DNA of 64,000 nucleotides from Prorocentrum cordatum (GCA_963575745.1 CAUYUJ010014629.1:1-64000), one strand, 5' to 3'. Positions 41,301 through 53,133 are shown, counted from the first letter of the stretch. Numbers and translations are program-made. Notes: generated from the sequence alone by a model not told the origin.

Positions 41301-41769
41301 GGCGCGGTTGCACCGGTCTATGGGGGGGGTCCCAGACAAGCCGTCAAACACTTTTTTGACCCCCCCCCAAGTATTATGAGATTTGGAGTACTCACTACGT
41401 GGAGCTCCCCATACGCGCAGCTGTTTAATGGGTAGTAATGTATTTGAAATATTTAAATGAGCGTCTAGCCATATGAGCCATATGTGCATCTCATATTGTA
41501 GGTAGTGTTATGGTGGACATATGTCTAATATAGTTTTGTTCTAAGACCGTGTCTACGTGAGCGACGAACACACGCGCGCGCAGCTCGGTTGCACATCCAA
41601 CGCGTGCATATGTTCATCCGCAAGCATATATCAGCGCATCTGTTTTGTCAAAGCAAAAAACTCACTGGCACTGCGTCGCAAGCGCCACGGCAGAGGTCAT
41701 TCTCTTGTGCCGTCCACACCAAGATGGGGCTACCTAGTAGAAGGATCCACTGAGGAATTCACGCGGGGT
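41301..41769. other. AT-richer unassigned segment
   Basis: 41,365-41,650 is clearly AT-richer than its flanks (GTAATGTATTTGAAATATTTAAA region), with no long open frame and no recognised RNA. It is bounded by repeats on both sides. Confidence 0.4.
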
Positions 41770-42020
41770 GCGGTCCGCACTTGGCATCGGGCCATGTTTG
41801 GGTGAGCGCCTAAGAGAAACGCAGGATGATAGGGACAAAGTGAATATGTTCGCGCATTGGCCGTCCGCACTGGGAGTCGGACCAGGTTTGGCTCAGCGCG
41901 ACGGCAAGGAAATAGCTGAGCGCGAGGACACAAGAAAAACAAGCAAACAGCTGTCTGCACTGGGCGTCGGGCTTTGCAGTGCCAGGCAAGCGGCAGAGGG
42001 ATCTGGGCAACGAAAACGCC
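41770..42020 (+). repeat. About 90 bp tandem repeat, 3 units
   Basis: GTCCGCACT.GG..TCGG.CCA.GTTTGG near 41,771 and 41,868, and CTGCACTGGGCGTCGGGCTTTG near 41,953. The intervals are 97 and 84 bp. Confidence 0.75.
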
Positions 42021-42185
42021 CAGAGAGTGAACCTTGTCAAGTTCCCTCTCCACTTCGACCACAAGCGGGAAAGTGAACCTTTTCAAGTTCCCTCTCCCGC
42101 AGCTAGAGAGTGAACCCTTTTTCAAGTTCCCTCCCCAACCCAAAACGCACGCGGGAAAATGAACATTCTCAAACTCCTTTTCACG
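42021..42185 (+). repeat. About 45 bp tandem repeat, 4 units
   Basis: GAGAGTGAACCTTGTCAAGTTCCCTC and three variants follow one another, the last diverged to AAAATGAACATTCTCAAACTCC. Confidence 0.85.
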
Positions 42186-42339
42186 GCGACGACAACAAGA
42201 TTGGACAACACCGCGGAAAGAGAAAACAACATCCCACGGTGACACGAACTCTGCGCCAGCAACACCTGGTCACTCTTCCTTGACCGCCGCGCGCAACGGG
42301 GAGAGCCACTCGGGACACAACGCAAAAACAGAAAACTGG

Positions 42340-42760
42340 CAAACCGCTAGAGACAGCCCCGCAAAACGGCAACGAACGGAGACGTGAAAGCACCCTTGGC
42401 GGCTCCCCTCAGGTAGCTGAAACCAGCGCCCCGCCGGAGACATCCTCACAATCTGCTCTCCAAGCGAAGGCTATTGAGACACAAAACAAGCAAACCGCTT
42501 AAGACATCCCCACCAAACGGCCGCGAACGGGACCGCGTCATGCCCCCCGGCGGCTCCCATTAGGGGTACTGAAACCAGCGCCCCGCCTGAGACATCCTCA
42601 CAATCCGTTTGCTATCCAAACGAAGGATTTTTTGGACAGAAAACAAGCAAACCGCTTGAGGCATCCCCACGAAACGGCCGCGAAATGGACCGTGTCATGC
42701 CCCAGGGTGGCTCCTCTTAGAGGTGCTGAAACCAGCACCCCGCCTGAGACATCCTCGCAA
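42340..42760 (+). repeat. Repeat Q, tandem block (about 155 bp units)
   Basis: Units share GGCGGCTCC..TTAGGGGTACTGAAACCAGC, CGCCTGAGACATCCTCACAA and AACAAGCAAACCGCTTGAGG. The core AACAAGCAAACC ... CGCGAACGGG ... CCCCCGGCGGCTCCC is shared with the dispersed units at 57.9-59.1 kb. Confidence 0.8.
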
Positions 42761-42774
42761 TTTGGTGTGTTGAA

Positions 42775-42965
42775 TAATTCAAACAATGGGAAGGTCTGAG
42801 TATGAGTAGTTCTGGGCATGAATGAGTCTCAGCATGAGTAAGTCTGAGTACGCGTAGGTCTGAATATGAGTAGGTATGAGTACGAATAAAATAATTCCCG
42901 TCTGAATATGAGTAAGTCTGTGTAAGACTATTTATGTATATGATTAAGTCTAGGTATGAGGAGAA
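42775..42965. repeat. GAGTATGAGTAGGTCTG degenerate minisatellite
   Basis: About ten 16-19 bp units of AGTCTGAGTATGAGTAGG. Confidence 0.8.
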
Positions 42966-43078
42966 GAAGAGGAAAGAGGAGTAGGAGGCGTCCAAATAAT
43001 AACAAGAACCCCATTTTAGGATATGTGTAAAACAAAAAGTCTCGAACGGAGGGCGTCGTCGCCGCTGGGGAAGGCGGG

Positions 43079-43094
43079 GGGGGGGGGGGGGGGG
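43079..43094. repeat. G homopolymer
   Basis: About 18 consecutive G. Confidence 0.9.
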
Positions 43095-43271
43095 CGTCTT
43101 GGCGGCCCCCCAAACCGCTTGAGAGGGAGCCTCATTTTCACTGAGAATGCAACTGGCGCCCCGGCGAGAGCGCCAGGGCGCCTGAGAGGGGTCCGACAAT
43201 GACAACTGTCTAGTAATCCACATTCAACGACAACGACCACAACGACAACAAAAACGACAACGACAGCGACA

Positions 43272-44845
43272 ATCATGTTACCGTCATGCGCCGCGCTTCC
43301 ACACGTCACGTGCACCCTTCTGGATGCCACGCCTATCACTGGGGATTTGCCGGGCGCGCGGGGCCCGAAATTCCCTCGCCCAGATCCCCCGCCCAAGACA
43401 GCGTTGCCGCCGCTTCTTCCGAGGAGCTTCGACATCCACAGCTCGGGCGGCACGTCTCCATCGCAATCGCCTTGCGCGCGCCCTGCATCTCGGAGGAGGG
43501 GGCAGAGGGCGAGGAGGGGGGGGGAGATGGGGGAGGGGAAGAGGGAAAGGAGGAGGAGGATGGAGGAGGAGGAGGAGGCGGAGGAGGGGGAGGAAGGACG
43601 AGTACTTGTAGTAGCAGTACCTCCGAGAACGAGGTGGTTCTTACTCCTCGTTCGAACTGTTACGCCACCATCCTGCGGTGTGGCGCGTGACCCTGAACGT
43701 TCACGCCCCCAGGCGCTGCCGCTCCCATGCTCACATCCTCCACCTGCCCCTCCACATCCTCTCAAGGAATCCCTGAAGTGAACCCTTCGATCCTCGATCC
43801 TTGGAGCCCCTGGAAGTCATCCGTCCTCCTCTGAAATTATTTTTCTCTCCCAAAAACGATAGTTATTCGCAAATTAAAATTCAACCGGGACTTTTGGAAA
43901 CCCCCCCGAGGCGATGCCGAGAATAAGGCCCCAGTTTTGAATAAAAGGTGAAGAAATATCAAACGGGAGCGACGAGGGGGGACGGATGGGGAAGGGAGGA
44001 GGGAGGAGGGAGCAAGGAGGCAGGAGGAGGGAGGAAACAAGGGGGACGAAAAGGGAAAGGAGGAGAGAGGAGGAGGAGGAAGGAGGAGGGAGGGAAGGGA
44101 GACGGGAGAGGGAGGAGGGAGAAGAGGAGGGGGTGGAGGGGGGAAGAGGAAGAGGGAGGGAAAGAGAGGGGGAAGGAGGGGGGAGGAGGAGGAGGTGAAG
44201 GAGGAAAAGGAGGAGGACAAATAATAAGAACAAGAGAGGGAAAAAGAAGAGGAAAAAGAGGAGGAGGAGGACGAAGAGGAGGAGGAGGAGGAGGAGGAGG
44301 AAAGGAAAGGAAGGAAAAGGGGGGAGGGAAAAGGAGGGAGGAAAGAGGGGCGGAGGAGGGAGGAGGGAAAAGAGGATGGGGTGGAGGAAGGAAAAAGGAA
44401 GAAGAGGAGGGAAGGGGGAGGAGGAGGGAGGAGGAGGAGGAGAAGGAGAAGGAGGAGGAGGAGGGAGGAGGAGGAGGAGGAAAAGGAGGAGGAGGAGGAC
44501 GACGAGGACGAGGAGGAGGAGGAGGAGAAAAGGGCGCCAGGCCAGCGTAAAACGGGAGGAATCTCGGGCGGGAGCGTTCGTTTTGCCGGGACAGGGGCTG
44601 TCGGCGGCGAGCAAGAGCACCGCGTTGAGTAAAAAAGGGCGGAAGTTTCGAGCGGGAGCGTTGTTGCTGGGGGGCGGCGCCGATGAGAGAAAGAGTAGCG
44701 CGCCTGTCCAAGGTAAAAGGGGAGGAAGTCTCAAGCGGGAACGCTGGTTTTATTGAGACGGTTGCTTTCGATGGTGAGCAGGAGCACTGGCCCTGAGCAA
44801 AAAAGGAGGAAATCTCGAACGGGAGCGTTGTTGTTCTTGGGGGGC
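43272..44845 (+). repeat. Large direct duplication N, copy 2
   Basis: Paralogue of 39,178-41,300 with the same order of unique blocks. The purine tract (43,980-44,530) is shorter and more varied. Preceded, like copy 1, by a CAA/GAC-rich triplet stretch (43,205-43,275). Confidence 0.85.
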
Positions 44846-45357
44846 CGGTTTTGGCGGCCCCCCAAACCGCTTGAGAGCAAACCTCATTTTCAATGAAAAA
44901 TGCAGCCGGCGCCTCGGCGAGAGCGCCAGGGCGCCTGTAAGGGGTCCAACAATAATTCGCCGGCCCAACGGGCCAGAGGCATGCGAAGATCTCCGGCGAC
45001 TGGTTAACAATATTTCTAGTTCGCGCGCGCGGAATGGCCCCTGGGGGCCCCCAGACGAAAAGTGCCCCAGCAAGGTCCCGGGAGAAACCACCAGAGCACT
45101 CCACGGGAGGGCCATTTTTCGACACCCATCACGAGTACCGTGGCCTCCAAGGGGGGAGCCGCAATCGACTACCCCCCCTTCCTCCCCAAGAGGCCCCCAA
45201 AAGCCCCCCAAGAGGCCTTTGGGGCCCCCAAGACGCCACCGAGGAGCCCCAAGAGACTCCCAAGAGTCCCCCAAGAGGCCCTAAAGAAGGTTCCAAGGCC
45301 GGCGGAATGAGCGAAGCGATTAAATAATTGTTTAGTAATTAACATTCAACAAGGGAA
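44846..45357. repeat. Repeat-derived linker with complemented CTTGGGG minisatellite
   Basis: 44,830-44,955 repeats CTTGGGGGGCC and TTTTGGCGGCCCCCCAAACC from 43,095-43,200. 45,040-45,300 carries CCCCCAAGAGGCC units, the complement of the 30.6 and 34 kb minisatellite. Confidence 0.65.
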
Positions 45358-46620
45358 AAGAGGACGGGTGGAAGGGGGAGGGGGGACGGTTGAGCACGAG
45401 AGAAATTAGCAGGAGGGGGGCAAGGAGCAGAAAACAACTGGTAGCACCAGACGAGCAGATCGGGTGGGCAGACCCATAGGGCAGGTCGGGAAGGCGGGCC
45501 CAGGCGACGAGGTCGAGCAGGCGGGTTGCTGAAGCGTGGGTCCTGCATGAATCGCGAGGAAATCTCGAACGATAGCGCGATTCCTAGGTAAATCGTGAGA
45601 AAAGCCAGCGTGGGCCACGAAGGGTACAAAATCCGAGGCCGCAGAGGGCAGCGACGGGGCCGTTGCGGGCAGCACCAGGGCCACGAAGGGCAGCGAAAGG
45701 GGCCACCAAGGGCGACAGCGGGGCCACGAAGGGCGTGCATATGGGGCCACGACGGGCGCGAGCCCGCAGGGGCCACGAAGGGCATTCGCATACGGGGCCG
45801 CAAAGGGCGACAGCGGGGCCACGGAGGGCAGCAAGGGGGCCACGAAGGGCAGCGAGGGGGCCACGAAGGGCGACGGCGGGGCTCGGCAGGGCATGCGTAT
45901 GGGGCCACGACGGGCGCGCGCGAGCGGGGGCCACGAAGGGCATATGATGCGGGGCCACAGAGGGCAGCGACGGAGCCACTGAGGGCAGCAACAGGGCCAC
46001 GAAGGGCAGCGAGCGAAGGCGACCGCGGAACCAGCACGGGCAGCGAAGGGCATCGAAGGCGTGCGAAGGGCAGCGAGCTGCAACTGCAGTCACTAACGGG
46101 CTGGTTGGGCGGGCAGGCCCCGACGGGCGGGTCGAGCGGGCGGGTCGTTGAAGCGTGAATCCTGCTTGGACCGCTAAGCAGTATGTAGCGGGAGCGCGAT
46201 TCCTGATTGTCGAAGACCGACGTCTGAATAACTTGTGAAACATTTCCAGCGAGGCGGTTCGGTGGAGTAAGTTACGAGGCATTCGCAAGCGAAAACGCGA
46301 TTCTGCAATCAATTTTCAAGAAGTACCAAGCCAGGAAATCCCAGGCGAGAGCGCGATTCTTCAATACATTGCGAGGGAATATCAGGCGGGAGCCATTGAT
46401 ATTGTTGTTGTTGTTGTTGCTGTTGTTGTTGTAAGCCGGGGGCCAACGACACAGTTTGAGCCTCCAGACTTTCCCTGATAGAAAACAAGGTGCGAGCCCC
46501 CAGAAGAGGCACTTCAATCGATAAAAATACAATGCGCACCGGGCGGGGGGATCGATCATAATTATTTTTCGGGAGTGAGAGTTCAACAACAACAACAACA
46601 CCAATAAAAACAACAGCAAC
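45358..46620 (+). repeat. Large direct duplication R, copy 1
   Basis: Pairs with 49,858-51,180. Shared blocks include AGCAGATCGGGTGGGCAGAC, AAATCTCGAACGATAGCGCG, GGGCCACGAAGGGC units, GAACCAGCACGGGCAGC, GGGCGGGCAGGCCCCGACGG and GGTCGTTGAAGCGTGA. It ends at ATAATTATTTTTCGGGAGTG and a CAA tract. Confidence 0.85.
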
Positions 46621-46621
46621 A

Positions 46622-47365
46622 ACAACAATTAGTTTAAGACTGTTCGCCCTTATCTGCTCGAATGTCCACTAACGCGTAGTTCCCAAACCCTCGATACCCG
46701 CCCTCTTCGTCTTCGATCGAACCCCTTTTTGGGGGGTAAACCTTTCTTCCTTGCAGGGCAGGCCCCGGCAAGCGGCGGGGCGGCCGCAGACCGTCGGCCT
46801 GGCCAGCGGCAGCGCTGATCGGCGGGGCGGCCGCGGACCTTCGACCCGACCCCAAGAGGGACGGACAGGGGACCGACCACGAAGACGACGACGACGACGT
46901 CGACGACGAGCGAAAGCGAGAGCGAGAGCGAGAGAGAACGGCAGCAGGGCCACAAGGACACGAAGTAGGCCACGAAGGGCGACAGAGGGGACACGAAGGG
47001 ATTGCGTATGGGGCAACGAAGAGCGCAAACGAGCGGGGGCCACGAAGCGCAGATAATGCGGGGCCACAGAGGACAGCGATGGGGCCACTAAGGGTAGCAA
47101 CTGGGCCACGTAGGACAGTGAGGGGGCCACAAACGGCGACAGCGGTGCCACGAAGGGCATGCACATGGGGCCACAACGGGCGCGAACGAGCGGGGGCCAC
47201 GAAGGGCATACGTATACTGGGCCGCGGAGGGCAAGAACGGGGCCACTGAGGGCAGCAACGGGGCCACGAAGGGCAGCGAGGGGGCCACGAAGGGCGACAG
47301 CGGGGCCACGAAGGGCATGCACATGGGGCCACCACGGGCGCGAACGAGCGGGGGCCACGAAGTGT
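46622..47365 (-). repeat. Composite repeat M, first half
   Basis: GTTTAAGACTGTTCGCCC, CCCTCGATACCCGCCCTCTT, the GGCCGCGGACC block, a short (GAC)n tract (46,880-46,905), then GGGGCCACGAA units to 47,360. The second half of unit M is absent. Confidence 0.85.
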
Positions 47366-47402
47366 GTGTGTGTATATATATATAGATATAGATATACACA
47401 CA
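47362..47402. repeat. (GT)n/(TA)n microsatellite
   Basis: GTGTGTGT, TATATATA and GATATA units. Confidence 0.9.
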
Positions 47403-47655
47403 AGTGGCACGTGTGTATGCCTAGACTCATACCAAAAAAAACTGAAAGGGCGTTTGAAGCAGGAAGACACCATGACGGCGGGATCGGAGATGGAGAAGGG
47501 GAAGCTGGGGCGGCGCCGCCAGGGCGTGCCTAATGGCGAGGTCGCGCTCGAGCGCAAGAGGGGTTGCCACACCTTGCGATGTGTATACCAAGGCTCCCCA
47601 AGAAGCCTCAGGAGGCCCGACTTGGATACCGGAAGAGGCTCCAGGAGGCCCCAGG
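47403..47655. other. Unassigned segment
   Basis: No gene or repeat recognised; a short + frame overlaps a minus frame. Confidence 0.35.
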
Positions 47656-48370
47656 ATTGTGAGTGTTGTGTGGGTGTGTGTGTGTGTGTGTGTGTGATGT
47701 GTGCTCTGTGTTGTGCGTGTTTTCTGTGCGTTGTAGGTGTTGTGTGTTATGTTCCCCAATCAGAGCTTGCCTCTGTAGGGGTCCTAGCGGATTCATATGG
47801 TTAGGTTCGGCTTGCCGCCGATTTTCGCCGCACGCCCGGGTGCCCGGGTGCCCTGGAGTGCCCGGGTGCCCAGGTGCCCGGGTGCCCGGGCGTGCCCGGG
47901 CGTGCCCGGGGGGGCCCTGGTGCCTGGGGGTGCCCTATAGCCCTAGTATAGCCAATATAACCAAATAGACCAATAGCCCATATAGCGCCCAAGAGCCCAT
48001 ATAGTCCTGTAGCCCTGTAGCCCTACAGCCCTGAAAAGATTATGATTGGGTTTTTTCTGCGGTATCATTTGTTTAGCGTGTGATGTGTTGGGTGTGATTT
48101 GTATCTCTGTGTGTGCATGTAGTTCTGAGGCCCCAGGAGGCCCCAGGAGGCCCCAGGCGGCCTCAGGAGGCCCCAGGAGACCCCAGGAGGCTCCAGGAGA
48201 CCCCAGGAGGCTCCAGGAGGCCGCAGGAGGCCCCAGGAGGCCCCAGGAGGTTCCAGGAGACCCCCAGGAGGCTCCGAGGCGGGGTCTGGGGTACCAGAAG
48301 GTACAGAAAGCCCCAGGAGGCCCCAGGAGGTTCCAGGAGGCCCCCAGGAGGCTCCGAGGCGGTGTGTTCC
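47656..48370. repeat. GT, GTGCCCGGG and CAGGAGGCCCC minisatellites
   Basis: 47,666-47,697 GT repeat. 47,833-47,925 units of GTGCCCGGG (9-10 bp). 47,950-48,030 short AGCCC/TATAG units. 48,128-48,365 units of CCCCAGGAGG (10-11 bp). Confidence 0.9.
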
Positions 48371-48656
48371 AGAAGGTCGGGGCTCGATTTTGGAAGGATG
48401 TCTCAGGCGAAACCGCCAGTCTCTGAGAATCGGGGTCAAAATCATTGAAATTACAATGTGTTTTTGAAGGGTTTTATGTTAGAATGTTGAAGTTCCCATG
48501 TGTTTTTGGACCCTGACGTCACGATCTGTGTGAGGGGTGGCACCGAAATTCAGAATTTCGAGGATGTCCCTAGCGAAACGGCTAGGAAAATCGCGAACGA
48601 CGCGGCGCGTACGCATGACTCGCCTCTGAGCTCTACTCCCTCGGAGAGGTGCGTAT
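48371..48656. other. Unique-looking segment with motif relatives of the 60 bp satellite
   Basis: GGAAGGATGTCTCAGGCGAA (48,392) and TTTCGAGGATGTCCCTAGCG (48,556) resemble the core of the 23.9-24.6 kb satellite. No gene recognised. Confidence 0.45.
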
Positions 48657-48658
48657 GA

Positions 48659-48719
<61 letters not shown>

Positions 48720-48780
48720 TATACATATATATATATATACATATACATATACATGTATACATATATATATATATATATAT
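48657..48780. repeat. (TA)n/(ATAC)n microsatellite
   Basis: TA runs with ACATAT interruptions, directly joined to the next array. Confidence 0.97.
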
Positions 48781-49232
48781 AGATGGGGCCACGAAGGGCA
48801 GCGAGGGGGCCACGAAGGGATGCCAAGGGGCCACGAAGGGCAGCGATGGGGGCCACGAAGGGATGCAACGGGGCCACGAAGGGCTGCGACGGGGCCACGA
48901 AGCGCAGCGAGGGGGCCACGAAGGGCTGCAACGGGGCCACGAAACAAAGCGAGGGGGCCACGAAAGGCTGCAACGGGGCCACGAAGGGCAGCGATGGGGG
49001 CCACGAGGGGCTGCAACGGGGCCACGTTGGGCTGCGATGGGGCCACGAAGGGCAGCGAGGGGGCCACGAAGGGCTGCAACGGGGCCACGAAACAAAGCGA
49101 GGGGGCCACGTTGGGCTGCAACGGGGCCACGAAGGGCAGCGAGGGGGGCACGAAGGGCTGCAACGGGGCCACGAATGAAACAAAGCGAGAGGGCCACGAA
49201 GGGCTGCATCGGGGCCACGAAAGGCAGCGACA
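48781..49232 (+). repeat. GGGGCCACGAAGGGC array
   Basis: About 22 units of 19-22 bp: GGGGCCACGAAGGGCAGCGA alternating with GGGGCCACGAAGGGCTGCAA. All three + frames are nearly stop-free, so the long frames are artefacts. Confidence 0.95.
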
Positions 49233-49239
49233 TCCCGAT

Positions 49240-49740
49240 TCCTACGTAATTTGTGAGGAAGTCCTAAGCGTGAGCGCGACTCCTGGGTGCCTGGGTGTCG
49301 GGAGCGCGGCGCTTGAGTAATTTGCAAGAAATTCCAACGCAAGGGCGCTATTCTTCAGTAAATTGCAAGCAAGTCTCCAGCGAGAGCGCAACTCCAAAGC
49401 GCCGGGAGAGCGATTCCTGAATAAGTTGTAAGTCCCAAGCGAAAGCGCGATTCCTGAGTCAAATGCGAGGAGGTCTCGGGCGGAAGCGGGGGTCTTGGCT
49501 AAATAGTGAGGAAATCTCGGGCGGGACCCGTTGTTGTTGTAGCCCGGGGGCCAGAGGCCCAGTTTGAGCCTCAAGACTTTCCCTGATAAAAAACAAGGTG
49601 CGAGCATGGAGAAAAACAATATGGACCGGTTGGGGGGATCAACAATAACCGTTCTTCAGAAATGAGAATTCAACGACTCAACGACGACAACAACAACAAT
49701 AATTTCAAGACTGTTCGCTCCTATCTGTTCACGTGCTAAT
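49240..49740 (-). repeat. Composite repeat M, second half
   Basis: CCTGGGTGCCTGGGTGTCGG, roughly 41 bp units (GCGATTCCTGA), AGCCCGGGGGCCAGAGGCCC, ATCAACAATAACCGTTCTTC and a short CAA tract, as in the second half of 36,545-37,615. Confidence 0.85.
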
Positions 49741-49857
49741 CAATACGTATATCACCGAAGCCCTCGGTACCCGCCCTCGTCGTCTTCGATCGTGCCCCAT
49801 TGGGGGTATATCTTCCTTACCTGCCACGTGTATTTAGCGCAGCCCCTAAGACACGGG
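49741..49857. repeat. Composite repeat M, start block
   Basis: CCCTCGGTACCCGCCCTCGT and GTGTATTTAGCGCAGCCC, most similar to 35,865-35,960. Confidence 0.7.
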
Positions 49858-51180
49858 AAGAGGGACGGGTGGAAAGGGGGGGGCAAGGAGCAGAAAACAG
49901 GCGGTAGAACCAGACGGGCAGATCGGGTGGGCAGACCCATAGCGGGCAGGTCGGAAGGCGGGCCCAGGTGACGAGGTCGAGCATGCGGGTTGCTGAAGCG
50001 TGGGTCCTGCATGGATCGCGAGGAAGTCTCGAACGATAGCGCGATTCCCAAGTAAATCGTGAGAAAAGCCAGTTTGGGCCACGAAGGGCATAAAATCCGA
50101 GGCCACGGAGGGCAGCGACGGGGCCGCTGAGGGCAGCACCGGGGCCACAAATGGCAGCGAAAGGGGCCACAAAGGTCGACGCATCATCATCATCATCATC
50201 AGCAGCAGCATCATCGTAATCATCATCCTCATCGTCATCAGCAGTACCATGATCAGCAGCAGCATCAGCATCATCAGCACCATCAGCATCAGCAGTATCA
50301 CCAGCATCCTCATCATGATGATCAGTATGGGCCACGAAGGGCATGCATATGGGGCCACGACGGGCGCGAACGAGCGGGGGCCACGAAGGGCGTTCGTATA
50401 CGGGGCCACAAATGGCGACAGCGGGGCCACTGAGAGCAGCAAAGGGGCCACGAAGGGCAGCGAGGGGGCCACGAAGGGCGACAGCGGGGCTACGAAGGGC
50501 ATGAGTATGGGGCCACGGCGGGCGCGTGCGAGCGGGGGCCACGAAGGGCATATAATGCGGGGCCACAAAGGGCAGCGACGGAGCCACTGAGGCCAGCAAC
50601 GGGGCCACGAAGGGCAGCGAGCGAAGGCGACCGCGGAACCAGCACGGGCAGCAAGGGGCATCGAAGCGGGCGAAGGGCAGCGAGCGGCGACTGCAGTGAT
50701 TAACGGGCTGGTCGGGCGGGCAGGCCCCGACGGGCGGGTCGAGCGGGCGGGTCGTTGAAGCGTGAGTCTTGCTTGAACCACCGGGCAATATGTAGCGTGA
50801 GCGCGATTCCTGAGTGTCGAGCCCCGACATCGGAATAAATTGTAAGGAAATATCAAACGAAGCGGCTCGGTGGTAAGATGCTAGGAAATCCCCAGCGTGA
50901 ACGCGATTCTGCAATAAATTGTCAAGAAATGTCAAGCGGGAGCTGCGATTCGGTGGTATTGCCAGGAAGTCCCAAGCGAAAGCGCGATTCTTCAATAACT
51001 TGTGCAGAAGTATCAGGCGGGAACCGCTGTTGTTGTAAACCGGGGGCCGACAACACAATTTGAGCCTCAACACTTCCCCTGATTGGACAAAGCTGCGAGC
51101 CCCCGGAGGGGCACTTCAATCGAAAAAATACCATGTGCACCGGGCGGGGGGAATCAACAAACATTTCTCGTAAATGAGAA
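49858..51180 (+). repeat. Large direct duplication R, copy 2, with a microsatellite insertion
   Basis: Paralogue of 45,358-46,620. An ATC/AGC-type triplet block (about 50,183-50,328) sits between GGGCCACAAAGG and GGGCCACGAAGGGC, where copy 1 has only GGCGACAGC. The rest is collinear. Confidence 0.85.
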
Positions 51181-51258
51181 TACAACAACAAGAATAGCAA
51201 CAGCAACAGCAACAGCAAGAGCAAGAGCAAGAGCAAGAGCAACAGCAACAGCAACAGC

Positions 51259-51309
<51 letters not shown>
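51181..51309. repeat. (CAA)/(CAG)/(AGC)n tract
   Basis: AACAGC and AGCAAG hexamers, then pure CAA. Confidence 0.95.
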
Positions 51310-52030
51310 TACTAGCACGTGGGGACACTCCGTTCTCACCAGTGCCAGGGTTTTCATAGGAGGCGGGCAATACCCCCACTTTGTGGGGGGGCCGGTTCAA
51401 GCTCTACCAAATTTCCAAACGACTCTTCGCCACCACCCACACCCAGCTTCCCGCCCTATGACGTTCGGACACTTCACTTCGTGGCATGCGGACGACCGTG
51501 GCTACTATTCAGGGCCCCGCGGCCGACGACGACGGCGTGCGCGCGCGAAGAAAAAACGAATGTGTCCCGCATGGTATTATTTGACAGGGATGATGGCCCT
51601 GGCAGGTGCGCAACCGTTGTTGCAGAAGTTCGAAAAAGTTGCTCGCAAAAGCCCGTTTGACAGAAATGTTTAAAAAGTGTTGGGTTTCCTACGAATCCGC
51701 AAGAGCGCGCGGGATGAGATTTTGACATTTTTTTGTTGAAAAACCATTGGTTTTTTGATGTTTTTATGTTAAAATCGCTACGAACACTAAGGTTTTGGAA
51801 GGATTTCGTCTTGCGCGCGCGAATGTCCACTTTACCTTATTTTTTGCAAGGGATTCTTGAAATTTGATTATATTAGAACAAGAAATGTCATTTTATAGTG
51901 TTTTTTGCAAGGGAAAACGGATTACAACAAAACAACCGGATCTGGATCACATCGTTTTACCTGAGGCTTCCTCACGAAAATGATGAAAATGTGGCTGCGG
52001 CCTAGGCGCGGCGGGGGGGGCGCGCACCAG
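51310..52030. other. Unique island in the repeat province, AT-rich from 51,640
   Basis: 51,400-51,673 + has a protein-like frame ending in a Lys-rich stretch (contains CPAWYYLTGMMALAGAQP). The minus strand is also open across 51,474-51,830 (contains FVGNPTLFKHFCQTGF). I cannot decide between them. 51,640-51,990 is markedly AT-rich, with TTTTTTGCAAGGGA repeated at about 51,840 and 51,901. Possible gene fragment or untranslated region. Confidence 0.3.
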
Positions 52031-52069
52031 GGGCCCAACAATAATTATTCTTTAGAATTAATAATGTTC

Positions 52070-52110
<41 letters not shown>
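52070..52110. repeat. (CAA)n tract
   Basis: About 13 CAA units preceding composite repeat M copy 2. Confidence 0.97.
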
Positions 52111-52111
<1 letters not shown>

Positions 52112-53088
52112 CATTTTAAGACCGTTCGCCTTTAAATGCTCGAGTGTCCAATAACGCGTATTTCCCAAACCCTCGATACCCGCCCTCTTCGTCTTCGATC
52201 GAACCCCTTTTGGGGGGTATACCTTTCTTCCCTGCAGGCTGGGCCCCGGCAAGCGGCGGGGCGGCCGCGGACCGTCGGCCTGGCCAGCGGCAGCGCTGAT
52301 CGGCGGGGCGGCCGCGGACAGTCGACCCGACCCCAAGAGGGACGGACAGGGGACCGACGACGACGACGACGACGACGACGACGTCGAAGACGACGGCGAC
52401 GACGAGCGAAAGCGAGAGCGAGAGAGAACGACAGCAGGGCCACGAAGGGCACGAAGTAGGCCACGAAGGGCGACAGCGGGAACACCAAGGGAATGCGTAT
52501 GGGACCACGAAGAGTGCGAACGAGCGGGGGCCACGAAGTGCAGATAATGCAGGGCCACAGGGGGCAACTGTGGGGCCACTGAGGGTAGCAACTGGGCCAC
52601 GTAGGACAATGAGGGGGACACACATGGCGACAGCGGGGCCGCGAAGGGCATGCACATGGGGCCACAACGGGCGCGACTCCTGGGTGCCTGGGTGTCGGGA
52701 GCGCGGCGATTGGGTACATTGCAAAAAATCAAACGCAAGGCCATTCTTCAGTAAGTTGCAAGCAAGCCTCCAGCGAAAGCGCGACTCCAGAGCGCCGGGG
52801 GAGCGATTCTTGAATAAATTGTACGGAAGTCCCAAGCGAGAGCGCGATTCCTGAATCAAATGCGAGGAAGTCTCGGGCGGGAGCGGGGGTCCTGCCTAAA
52901 TTGTAAGGAAATCTCAAGGGGGAGCCGTTGTTGTTGTAACCCGGGGGCCAGGGGCCCAGTTTGAGCAAGAAGACTTGCCCTGCCAAAAAAACAAAGTGCG
53001 AGCGTCGAGGGGCACACTTTGATTGAGAAAAAAACAGTCTGCACCGGTGGGGGGGGATCAACAACAATTATTCTTCAGGAGTGAGAAT
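52111..53088 (-). repeat. Composite repeat M, full copy 2
   Basis: Same order of blocks as 36,545-37,615 from TTTTAAGACCGTTCGCC to GTGAGAATACAACAAC. The (GAC)n block is shorter (52,358-52,384). Very close to copy 1 by eye over the 5' third. Confidence 0.88.
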
Positions 53089-53133
<45 letters not shown>

